NCBI GenBank assembly: GCA_028875955.1 | Contig: JAGWTX010000204.1 | Coordinates: 1-5,158 of the forward strand | Length of the DNA stretch: 5,158 nucleotides | From: Bacteroidota bacterium | GTDB lineage: Bacteria > Bacteroidota > Bacteroidia > Chitinophagales > Chitinophagaceae | Direction of reading: 5' to 3' | Part shown: positions 1-4,751 of the stretch, in pieces | Numbering within the stretch: position 1 is the first letter of the stretch | Layout: each line of letters starts with the position of its first letter | Notes under the pieces: generated by a model | Databases searched by the model: none | Seen by the model: the letters and a program-made list of their open reading frames with translations, nothing else | What the model was told of the DNA's origin: nothing | Made by a program: the position numbers and the translations under genes

Positions 1-1168
1 CTTTTCCTTTTTGCATGATTTGTATTCTGTTGATGGCTTCTTCAAATTTTTCAACACTACCACAGAGACTCACCCGGATATATTTCTCACCTGCCGAGCC
101 AAAAATTCCACCCGGTGTGATAAATACGCCCGATCCGTACAATACCTCATCGCTCAGCGCAAAACCGCTGGTATGGGTGTCAGGGATCCTGGCCCATACA
201 AACATCCCCACCTGTGTTTTTGCATATTTACAGGAAAGCAGGTCCAGGAGTGCAAACACTTTTTCCCTTCTTTTTCGGTATATGGCGTTTATCGAATCGT
301 ACCAATCCTTATCCAGTGAAAGGGCTTTGGCTGCAGCTAATTGAACAGGCAGAAACATACCGCTGTCCATATTGCTTTTAAATCTGAGTATTTCATCGAT
401 CCGTTCTTTCGCAGCACATAAGATACCGACCCGCCAGCCTGCCATATTCTGGCTCTTGCTGAGTGAGTTGAGTTCAATAACCACTTCTTTGGCACCGGGT
501 TCCTGCAGAAGGCTTGCAGGATGGTCGTTCAGGATAAAACTGTACGGGTTGTCGTGACAAAGAAGGATCTGGTGTTTTTTGGCAAAAGCGATTAATCTGG
601 CAAAGAGTCCGGGTCCGGCCATTTGCCCGGTAGGCATATGCGGGTAATTAACCCACATGAGTTTTACCTTGGAAAGATCCCTTTTTTCCAGGGTTTCCAG
701 ATCCGGCTCCCAACCCATTTCTTCGGTCAATGTATAGCTAACGGGTTTACCCCCTGCCAGCGAAACAGCGCTATGATAGGTAGGATACCCGGGATTGGGA
801 ATCAGGGCTTCGTCCCCTTCATTCAAATAGGTCATGCAGATGTGCATGATCCCTTCCTTGCTTCCCAATAAGGGGAGGATTTCTGTTTCAGGATTCAGTG
901 TAACCGAATACCATTTTGCATACCAGTCGGCAATGGCTTTCCGGAAAACCGGTGAACCCTTATAGCTCTGGTAGGCATGAGTATTGGGTTTTGCCGCTTC
1001 TGCCTGCAGGACCGTGATCACATCCGGATGCGGCGGCAGGTCCGGGCTTCCGATACCGAGGTTGATAATCTGTTTACCCTGCTGGTTCAGTTGGTCTATC
1101 TCACGCAGTTTCTGCGAAAAATAGTATTCACCGATACCTTCCAGTCTTTTTGAAGTTGTTATTTGCAT
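1..1168 (-). CDS. Class I/II PLP-dependent aminotransferase (aspartate/aromatic type), 3' end cut by window edge
   Basis: The frame is open from an ATG at 1168 to the left edge (389 codons, no stop in the window), so only the extreme C-terminus should be missing. It reads MQITTSKRLEGIGEYYFSQK and carries the fold-type I aminotransferase signatures: NLGIGSPDLPPHP near the N-terminus, N174 in NYPHMPTG (family NPxNPTG), D206 and Y209 in HDNPYS (cofactor ring contacts), K238 in SLSKSQNMAGWR (Schiff-base lysine) and R365 in YIRVSLCG (substrate carboxylate). All key cofactor residues are present. The start lies 3 bases after the stop of the prephenate dehydratase gene, and AAAAGGA (1181-1175) sits 6 bases before the ATG, inside the upstream gene's end, so the two are probably translationally coupled. 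Context suggests it transaminates phenylpyruvate and perhaps 4-hydroxyphenylpyruvate with glutamate. Sequence alone does not separate this from an aspartate or LL-diaminopimelate aminotransferase. Confidence 0.9.
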   Translation of the reverse strand, partial: MQITTSKRLEGIGEYYFSQKLREIDQLNQQGKQIINLGIGSPDLPPHPDVITVLQAEAAKPNTHAYQSYKGSPVFRKAIADWYAKWYSVTLNPETEILPLLGSKEGIMHICMTYLNEGDEALIPNPGYPTYHSAVSLAGGKPVSYTLTEEMGWEPDLETLEKRDLSKVKLMWVNYPHMPTGQMAGPGLFARLIAFAKKHQILLCHDNPYSFILNDHPASLLQEPGAKEVVIELNSLSKSQNMAGWRVGILCAAKERIDEILRFKSNMDSGMFLPVQLAAAKALSLDKDWYDSINAIYRKRREKVFALLDLLSCKYAKTQVGMFVWARIPDTHTSGFALSDEVLYGSGVFITPGGIFGSAGEKYIRVSLCGSVEKFEEAINRIQIMQKGK

Positions 1169-1171
1169 AGC

Positions 1172-2053
1172 CTATCCTTTTACGACTTTCCCTTTTTTAT
1201 AGATGCCGAACATTTTTACATTGTTGGTCAGTGATGCGATGGATTGCATAACCGCATCGAGCTGGTTCCGGGTTGAAAATTCCATATCTGCATAAAAACC
1301 ATATTTGAAATTGCTGCCAGGTATGGGCATACTCTGCAATTTGCTAAGATTGATACCACCCTCTGCAATCCGGCCCAATACCTGAGCCAGGATTCCCCTG
1401 GAATGGTTTGTCTGAAAGTACAGGGAAGCTTTGTTGGCGTCCGGAATGTCAACGGCTTCTTTTTCCCTTTGGAGTACCAGGAACCGGGTAACGTTGTTTT
1501 TGAGGGTATGGATATTGGGCACCAGTACTTCCATATCGTATAACTCTGCAGCCAGTTTGCTGGCGATTGCCGCAGCATGTTTGCTATGATGTTGGTGGAT
1601 ATGACGGGCGCTTAGTGCCGTGTCTTCGGTTTCCACCAATTTCCAGTTATTTTTTTCCAGATAATCCAGACACTGCAAGATGGCCATGGGATGGCTATGC
1701 ACTTCTTTGATATCTGACAGTGTCACACCCGGATTCACCAGTAAGTTCTGGCTGATCGACAGATAGACTTCTCCGATCACTTTCAGCGAACTTTTCTGCA
1801 ACAGGTTATAATTGGGCAGGATGCTTCCTGCAATTGAATTTTCGATAGCCATAATCCCGCCTCCGGATTGTTTTTTATCCATGGAAAGCCGGATGAGATC
1901 CCGAAAAGTGTCGCAGGGTATCACTTCTATTCCTTTACCAAAAAAATGCCGGGCAGCAACCTGGTGAAAACTGCCTTCATAACCCTGTATACAGATCCTT
2001 TGTTGAACCGGATGAGGGTCATTTTGTTTTTTGGTTGGGTGGGAACTGGTCAT
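1172..2053 (-). CDS. pheA: Prephenate dehydratase with C-terminal ACT regulatory domain
   Basis: This cytoplasmic enzyme converts prephenate to phenylpyruvate, the committed step to phenylalanine. The 293-residue product begins MTSSHPTKKQ. The catalytic PDT domain shows GYEGSFH (24-30), AIENSIAGSI (69-78), VHSHPMAILQC (118-128, family YSHPxAxxQC) and NNVTRF (186-191, the TRF motif with T189). The ACT domain (about 212-286) contains SRGILAQVLGRIAEGGINLSKL followed within a few residues by QSMP, equivalent to the ESRP phenylalanine-binding motif, which suggests Phe feedback inhibition. There is no fused chorismate mutase, unlike E. coli PheA. The ATG at 2053 is preferred because the frame extends upstream only to a TTG at 2155, and that 34-residue extension would translate across the leader terminator and overlap the leader peptide gene. 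The sequence before this ATG is A-rich (GAAAATAACACA) without a clear Shine-Dalgarno, as is common in Bacteroidota. It is the first enzyme gene of the operon and is followed by the aminotransferase. Confidence 0.95.
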   Translation of the reverse strand: MTSSHPTKKQNDPHPVQQRICIQGYEGSFHQVAARHFFGKGIEVIPCDTFRDLIRLSMDKKQSGGGIMAIENSIAGSILPNYNLLQKSSLKVIGEVYLSISQNLLVNPGVTLSDIKEVHSHPMAILQCLDYLEKNNWKLVETEDTALSARHIHQHHSKHAAAIASKLAAELYDMEVLVPNIHTLKNNVTRFLVLQREKEAVDIPDANKASLYFQTNHSRGILAQVLGRIAEGGINLSKLQSMPIPGSNFKYGFYADMEFSTRNQLDAVMQSIASLTNNVKMFGIYKKGKVVKG

Positions 2054-2091
2054 TGTGTTATTTTCTGGTACGGTTGATCTGGTGTCGGTGT

Positions 2092-2120
2092 AAAAAAAAT
2101 CCCGGCCTTTTGGCCGGGAT
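2092..2120 (-). terminator. Intrinsic terminator in the pheA leader (attenuator)
   Basis: On the minus strand the sequence is ATCCCGGCC, loop AAAA, GGCCGGGAT, giving a perfect 9-bp GC-rich stem (2120-2112 with 2107-2099). The 3' arm runs into eight consecutive U (2099-2092, the first of them paired). It lies between the leader peptide stop (2142) and the pheA ATG (2053), so it would stop transcription before the structural genes. Its position upstream of the gene, and not after one, marks it as an attenuator. Confidence 0.9.
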
Positions 2121-2167
2121 CGTATTTTGTTTGTTCTGCTTTTATGCTTTGGCAAATACTACCCGGC
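2113..2167 (-). promoter_or_regulatory. Possible antiterminator of the pheA attenuator
   Basis: On the minus strand GCCGGG (2167-2162) is perfectly complementary to CCCGGC (2118-2113), which is most of the 5' arm of the terminator. The pairing continues after a small internal loop (UA at 2161-2160 against GAU at 2121-2119): GUAUUU (2159-2154) pairs with AAAUAC (2127-2122). The result is 12 base pairs enclosing a loop of about 26 bases that holds the leader stop codon. This structure and the terminator cannot form together. The first arm lies directly after the Phe codons of the leader peptide, as expected for ribosome-controlled attenuation. Pairing was worked out by eye and no folding energy was computed. 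Confidence 0.65.
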
Positions 2168-2228
2168 TTCTTTTTTCAAAGAAGTAATAAAAGAAAAAGA
2201 AAAAAGTATTTGCGATGTTTTGTTTCAT
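2142..2228 (-). CDS. Phe/Tyr-rich leader peptide of the pheA operon
   Basis: The ATG at 2228 opens a 28-codon frame ending in TAA at 2142. The product starts MKQNIANT, continues FFFFFYYFF at residues 9-17, and ends EKRSRVVFAKA. Eight of 28 residues are Phe, seven of them inside a nine-residue block with two Tyr. The Phe codons alternate TTT and TTC, which argues against a mere poly-T artefact. The frame ends 21 bases before a strong terminator that precedes a phenylalanine biosynthesis gene. This is the layout of the enterobacterial pheA leader peptide, although the sequence is not recognisably homologous. Role (inference): ribosomes short of Phe-tRNA, or perhaps Tyr-tRNA, stall in the block and favour the antiterminator. 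No Shine-Dalgarno precedes the ATG. The peptide itself probably has no function. Confidence 0.85.
   Translation of the reverse strand: MKQNIANTFFFFFYYFFEKRSRVVFAKA
2167..2184 (-). promoter_or_regulatory. Hairpin over the end of the Phe codon block
   Basis: On the minus strand CTTCTTT (2184-2178), loop GAAA (a GNRA-type tetraloop), then AAAGAAG (2173-2167) form a perfect 7-bp stem. It contains Phe codons 16-17 and ends on the first base of the proposed antiterminator arm. By analogy with other amino acid attenuators it could be the early pause hairpin that lets a ribosome catch up with RNA polymerase, and a ribosome in the Phe block would open it. The stem is AU-rich and only moderately stable. 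Confidence 0.5.
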
Positions 2229-2235
2229 TCTGAAT

Positions 2236-2266
2236 CAAATATAGGTATTGATCTGATGCAAAAAAA
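2236..2266 (-). promoter_or_regulatory. Candidate promoter of the pheA leader and operon
   Basis: On the minus strand TATATTTG (2243-2236) matches the Bacteroidota -7 consensus TAnnTTTG exactly. A T-run ending in TTTG (2266-2259) is a possible -33 element. Counting from the TTTG the spacer is 15 bases, shorter than usual. Counting from the upstream TTTT it is 19. Transcription would start around 2229-2231, only a few bases before the leader peptide ATG, so the leader ORF may be almost leaderless. Confidence 0.5.
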
Positions 2267-2391
2267 TATTTTATAAAATTTTAATAGCTAACAAACCTTA
2301 GTTTGTAGCGATCCGGCGGGATTGGATTTGAAACCTTTTTTGTAGGTTTTTTTTGGGAACTTTTTATTGTCAGGCAGCTTTAGCGTCCCGA
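2267..2391. other. Noncoding stretch with two short inverted repeats
   Basis: I see no credible gene between the pheA promoter candidate and the terminator at 2393-2424. Two inverted repeats are visible. ACAAAC/GTTTGT (2291-2296 with 2301-2306) is extended by GCT/AGC (2287-2289 with 2307-2309) around a bulged A. AAACCT/AGGTTT (2331-2336 with 2344-2349) is followed by T's on the plus strand. The first lies about 45-70 bases upstream of the pheA promoter and could be an operator. Neither matches a site I recognise. A 71-codon minus frame crosses this stretch but looks noncoding. Confidence 0.4.
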
Positions 2392-2392
2392 C

Positions 2393-2424
2393 AAAAAAAG
2401 GTTCCTCCGTGGAAACGGAGGAAC
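2393..2424 (-). terminator. Intrinsic terminator downstream of the small lipoprotein gene
   Basis: On the minus strand GTTCCTCCGT, loop TTCC, ACGGAGGAAC make a perfect 10-bp stem (2424-2415 with 2410-2401). It is followed by one C and seven T (2399-2393). The only minus-strand gene upstream is the lipoprotein whose stop is at 2521, which gives a 3' untranslated region of roughly 100 bases. It also insulates the pheA promoter from read-through. Confidence 0.88.
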
Positions 2425-2520
2425 GTCTAACGATTGCTTGCCATATGAAAAAAATTTCTGATGCTGTCAACTGCCTGCAAGCGAGGCCTTTTTCACATTC
2501 CAACCCTGACAGCTTCTAAA
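2425..2520 (-). other. 3' untranslated stretch between lipoprotein stop and terminator
   Basis: No gene is evident. A 7-bp inverted repeat, GCTGTCA (2463-2469) and TGACAGC (2507-2513), encloses 37 bases that contain a further short self-complementary segment (GCCT/AGGC). The transcript end may therefore be folded. Whether this is only a 3' untranslated region or a small RNA released from it cannot be decided from sequence. Confidence 0.35.
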
Positions 2521-2700
2521 TTACATTTTTGCTTTAGTAGTATCTACTTTGGCTGCAGTATCAACCGCTGCTTTAGCAGTATCCACTGCCGCTTTGGTAG
2601 TGTCAACAGTTGCAGTAGAATCTGCTTTAACTTCTTTGTTTTCACCGGAACCGCAGGCTGCAAAAGCGCCCAGAGCTAATACGAATAACAGCTTTTTCAT
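2521..2700 (-). CDS. Small Ala/Asp/Thr/Lys-rich repeat lipoprotein
   Basis: The product is 59 residues. It starts MKKLLFVLALGAFAACGSGE, a lipoprotein signal with a two-lysine n-region, a hydrophobic core (4-15) and a lipobox-like FAAC with Cys16 as the predicted lipidation site. The mature part is only 44 residues: an NKEVKADSTAT linker, then four near-identical units VDTTKAA, VDTAKAA, VDTAAK and VDTTKAK (32-58). It is probably exported and lipid-anchored. The Asp after CGSGEN gives no clear inner- or outer-membrane sorting verdict. The ATG at 2700 is chosen over an in-frame start 16 codons upstream because it begins the signal peptide directly and an A-rich tract precedes it. I do not recognise a function. 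Similar short, repeat-rich lipoproteins are common in Bacteroidota, and by size it recalls entericidin-like or Lpp-like peptides. It is divergent from the ECF sigma operon and has its own terminator. Confidence 0.75.
   Translation of the reverse strand: MKKLLFVLALGAFAACGSGENKEVKADSTATVDTTKAAVDTAKAAVDTAAKVDTTKAKM
2527..2607 (-). repeat. Four tandem 18-21-bp units encoding VDTxKAA
   Basis: Four units run in tandem inside the lipoprotein gene (residues 32-38, 39-45, 46-51 and 52-58). Three are 21 bases and one is 18, having lost a residue. Unit DNA differs mainly at third codon positions, with one Thr/Ala change, so the protein repeat has been kept while the DNA drifted. Recent slippage alone would not give this pattern. 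Confidence 0.75.
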
Positions 2701-2753
2701 TTTTTTTGATTGTTTTGTTGTGAGTGATTTTAAGATTAATACCGGCAAGGCAT

Positions 2754-2786
2754 AAAAGGTAACCCTGACCCGGCTTTTTTTTCAAA
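2754..2786 (-). promoter_or_regulatory. Candidate promoter of the small lipoprotein
   Basis: On the minus strand TTTG (2786-2783) and TACCTTTT (2761-2754, seven of eight matches to TAnnTTTG) are 21 bases apart, near the usual spacing of Bacteroidota -33/-7 elements. A start near 2747 would leave an untranslated leader of about 47 bases. The region is low complexity, so chance matches are likely. Confidence 0.35.
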
Positions 2787-2790
2787 AAAA

Positions 2791-2798
2791 TATTTTTG
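2791..2798 (+). promoter_or_regulatory. Candidate -7 element for the sigma/protease operon
   Basis: TATTTTTG matches TAnnTTTG exactly. The expected -33 position (about 2767-2774) holds GACCCGGC and not TTTG, so the match is only half a promoter. Transcription would begin near 2805, about 45 bases before the GTG start. The operon might equally use an ECF-type promoter recognised by its own product, but I could not identify one. Confidence 0.35.
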
Positions 2799-2836
2799 GG
2801 TCGATTTTGGGTTACTTTTACCCCCCTAATCGTATT

Positions 2837-2843
2837 AAAAGGA
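2837..2843 (+). promoter_or_regulatory. Shine-Dalgarno-like AAAAGGA fixing the GTG start
   Basis: AAAAGGA lies 6 bases before the GTG at 2850. The same motif at the same distance precedes the aminotransferase ATG in this window. It supports the GTG start over the longer in-frame TTG at 2796, which falls inside the candidate promoter. Confidence 0.6.
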
Positions 2844-2849
2844 CAGACA

Positions 2850-3416
2850 GTGAAAGCCGACACTAACGAACAAGCATTACTGAAGGGATTGGCGCTGAAT
2901 GATTCAAAGTCAATTGAAACCATTTACAAGGATAATTTCACAATGGTTCAGGCTTTTATTCTGCAAAACAACGGCTCATATGACGATGCCAGGGATATAT
3001 TTCAGGAAGCAATGATTGCCCTCTATGAAAAAGCACAGAGCGAATCTTTTGTCTTAACCTGTCAAATTAAAACCTATGTATACTCCATATGCCGTCGTTT
3101 ATGGCTTAAACGGCTTCAACAACTTGGCCGGTATTCGAACCAGATTGATAGCCTGGATGAGACTGTACCGGTGGAGGATGACCTGGACATCCATGAAAAA
3201 CGCAATGCCGAATTTGCGATAATGGAAAGGGCGATGAACAGTTTGGGAGAGCCCTGTAAAAGTTTACTGGAGGGGTATTATTTGAAAAAGATGGGCATGC
3301 AGGATCTGGCGGATGAATTTGGGTATACCAACGCAGACAATGCCAAGAACCAGAAATACAAATGTTTGATGCGACTGAAGAAATTATTCTTCTCGCAATA
3401 TAATATCGGAGACTGA
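2850..3416 (+). CDS. ECF-type RNA polymerase sigma factor (sigma-70 family)
   Basis: The product is 188 residues from a GTG start, the usual ECF size. Region 2 covers about 20-92: DDARDIFQEAMIALYEKAQ (45-63) is the conserved region 2.2 core-binding helix, and TYVYSICRRLWLKRLQ (75-90) corresponds to the regions 2.3-2.4 that melt and read the -10 element. A linker rich in acidic residues (101-115) follows. Region 4 covers about 120-182, with LGEPCKSLLEGYYLKKMGMQ then LADEFGYT and a basic recognition helix region NAKNQKYKCLMRLKKLF. There is no sigma 1.1 or region 3. The next gene starts 4 bases after its stop and begins with an anti-sigma-like domain, so this is presumably a sigma factor held by that membrane partner and released by an envelope signal. 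Its target promoters are unknown. Possible autoregulation is inference. Confidence 0.9.
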   Translation: MKADTNEQALLKGLALNDSKSIETIYKDNFTMVQAFILQNNGSYDDARDIFQEAMIALYEKAQSESFVLTCQIKTYVYSICRRLWLKRLQQLGRYSNQIDSLDETVPVEDDLDIHEKRNAEFAIMERAMNSLGEPCKSLLEGYYLKKMGMQDLADEFGYTNADNAKNQKYKCLMRLKKLFFSQYNIGD

Positions 3417-3420
3417 TACC

Positions 3421-4530
3421 ATGGATGACATCTTACTTTTAGAAGCGATCGAACGTTACCTCGCTGGCGAAATGAACGCCAATGAGCGTGAATATTTTGA
3501 GAACCTTCGCAAAAATACCCCGGAAATCGACCAGATGGTGGTTGAACATAACATGTTCCTGCACCAGATGGAATTCTATTCCCAGAACTGGAACCTGAAA
3601 CAAAGCCTGCACCTTGCTCACAGTAAATTACTGGAAAGAGGAGATGTATATGAAGGTGGGGAATTGTCCACCCGTGGCAAAGTGATCCAGATCTGGAACA
3701 AATACAAAAGGGTAACCGCCATCGCGGCTTCGGTTGGTGGGGTGATTGCGCTGGTCATCAGCGGACTGGTTATGTATTTTTCTCCGGTTGTCAATGGCAA
3801 CCAGCTTGAACAGTTAAGCAAGGCCATTGAAGTCATCAAAAAGAACCAGCAATACCAGGGAAACCTGATCAATGAGGTAAAAAGCAAAATCCCGGAAAAT
3901 GCCCGTTTGATCAGTGGCGGTTCCGGTTTTCTTATTGATACCAAGGGCTATATCATTACCAATGCCCACGTTTTAAAAGGATCCGGTGCCATTGTGGTGA
4001 ATAGCAAGGGCCAGGAATTCAAAGCCACTATCGCACACATAGACCAGGAAAGGGACCTGGCCATTTTGAAGATCAATGACCCCGATTTCGAATCTCCCAA
4101 ATCATTGCCCTACAGTATCCGCAAGGCAAAAACAGATTTGGGTGAACAGGTGTTTACACTGGGTTACCCCAAAAACGATATTGTGTATGGTGAGGGTTAC
4201 CTGAGCGCCCGTACCGGTTATAACAGCGATTCCCTCTCCTACCAGGTGCAAATCAGTGCCAACCCCGGTAATTCAGGAGCCCCTGTATTTAACAGCAATG
4301 GCGAAGTAATCGGCATCCTGAGCACCAGACAGGCGCAGGCCGAAGGTGTGGCTTTCGCGGTAAAGTCCAAAAACATCTACCGGATGGTTGATGAACTCAA
4401 GAAATCTGACACTTCCCTGGATAAAATAAAGTTATCAACCCATTCAGTCTTGAAGGGGTTGGACAGAAAAGAACAGATAAACAAGGTGGAAGGTTATGTA
4501 TATTATGTAAAAGCCTTCAGCAAACAATAA
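3421..4530 (+). CDS. Membrane-anchored trypsin-like (HtrA/S1C-type) serine protease with N-terminal anti-sigma-like domain
   Basis: The product is 369 residues. Residues 1-75 (IERYLAGEMNANEREYFENL, then TPEIDQMVVEHNMF) resemble the helical cytoplasmic N-terminus of Bacteroidota anti-sigma factors. Basic residues KYKR (94-97) precede one transmembrane helix at about 99-120, which puts the N-terminus inside and the rest in the periplasm. A short helical stalk (about 127-155) leads to the protease domain (about 161-325): GSGFLIDTKGYIITNAHV with His183, ERDLAIL with Asp212, and NPGNSGAPV with Ser285 and its oxyanion loop. The triad is complete, so it should be active. There is no PDZ domain, unlike DegP/HtrA, and the C-terminal tail (330-369) matches nothing I recognise. 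GGAG (3408-3411) lies 9 bases before the ATG. Likely role: it binds the upstream sigma factor and links its release to periplasmic proteolysis or protein damage. The anti-sigma assignment is inferred from pattern and gene order; the protease fold is clear. Confidence 0.88.
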   Translation: MDDILLLEAIERYLAGEMNANEREYFENLRKNTPEIDQMVVEHNMFLHQMEFYSQNWNLKQSLHLAHSKLLERGDVYEGGELSTRGKVIQIWNKYKRVTAIAASVGGVIALVISGLVMYFSPVVNGNQLEQLSKAIEVIKKNQQYQGNLINEVKSKIPENARLISGGSGFLIDTKGYIITNAHVLKGSGAIVVNSKGQEFKATIAHIDQERDLAILKINDPDFESPKSLPYSIRKAKTDLGEQVFTLGYPKNDIVYGEGYLSARTGYNSDSLSYQVQISANPGNSGAPVFNSNGEVIGILSTRQAQAEGVAFAVKSKNIYRMVDELKKSDTSLDKIKLSTHSVLKGLDRKEQINKVEGYVYYVKAFSKQ

Positions 4531-4556
4531 ATCATTACAGTTGATTGAATACCCCG

Positions 4557-4583
4557 GCCCTGATCATTATCAGGGCTTTTTTT
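4557..4583 (+). terminator. Intrinsic terminator of the sigma/protease operon
   Basis: GCCCTGAT, loop CATT, ATCAGGGC form a perfect 8-bp stem (4557-4564 with 4569-4576), followed by seven T (4577-4583). It begins 26 bases after the protease stop codon. Confidence 0.92.
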
Positions 4584-4751
4584 ATGGCCGATCCGTTTCA
4601 AGATCCTCATTGCGGGAAATATCAAAATGAAACTGAAACGGGCTGCCCAGGAAGTGAAACGCCAGCCCGGCAGGCGGAGTATCAGACTAAATAAAAAAAC
4701 CAGGGAAACAACCCGGCTCCTCATGCGACATAATATCTATTTCAAGCACTT
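4584..4751. other. Intergenic spacer between convergent terminators
   Basis: No gene, promoter or repeat can be supported here. A 36-codon plus frame starts at 4584, directly after the terminator's T-run, and longer open frames run on both strands. None shows a ribosome site, a family motif or a sensible composition, and one minus frame runs back through the sigma-operon terminator into the protease gene. Confidence 0.5.

Larger units (their letters stand above)
2754..2819. repeat. Imperfect inverted repeat between divergent genes
   Basis: AAAA-g-GTAACCC (2754-2765) is mirrored by GGGTTAC-TTTT (2809-2819), giving 11 pairs with one bulged G. An inner pair, GACCC (2767-2771) and GGGTC (2798-2802), has the same orientation, and the centre is a T-run followed by an A-run. 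Both arms therefore read GTAACCC then GACCC going inward, with spacers of 1 and 6 bases. It overlaps both candidate promoters and could be a shared operator or an extruding hairpin. No known regulator site was recognised. Confidence 0.45.

Noticed and set aside
11..871. Several plus-strand open frames of 61-109 codons
   Set aside because: They lie antisense to the aminotransferase, whose frame carries all family motifs; none has a ribosome site or a recognisable protein pattern.
1868..2077. 69-codon plus-strand frame over the pheA start
   Set aside because: It is antisense to the conserved pheA N-terminus and has no supporting signal.
2085..2228. T-box or metabolite riboswitch upstream of pheA
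   Set aside because: No T-box sequence or specifier-loop layout was seen, and the region is too short. The Phe-rich ORF explains the terminator better.
2331..2354. Plus-strand hairpin AAACCT/AGGTTT followed by T's, resembling a terminator
   Set aside because: The stem is only 6 bp and AT-rich, and no plus-strand gene lies upstream for it to terminate. Kept only as an inverted repeat in the noncoding stretch.
2288..2503. 71-codon minus-strand frame starting MECEKGLACRQ
   Set aside because: It reads through the strong terminator at 2393-2424, has no ribosome site and has a composition unlike a folded protein, so it is probably chance.
4503..4724. 73-codon hydrophobic minus-strand frame (MRSRVVSLVFLF...)
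   Set aside because: It crosses the sigma-operon terminator and the end of the protease gene on the opposite strand, with no promoter or ribosome site. The hydrophobic stretch comes from A-rich plus-strand sequence.
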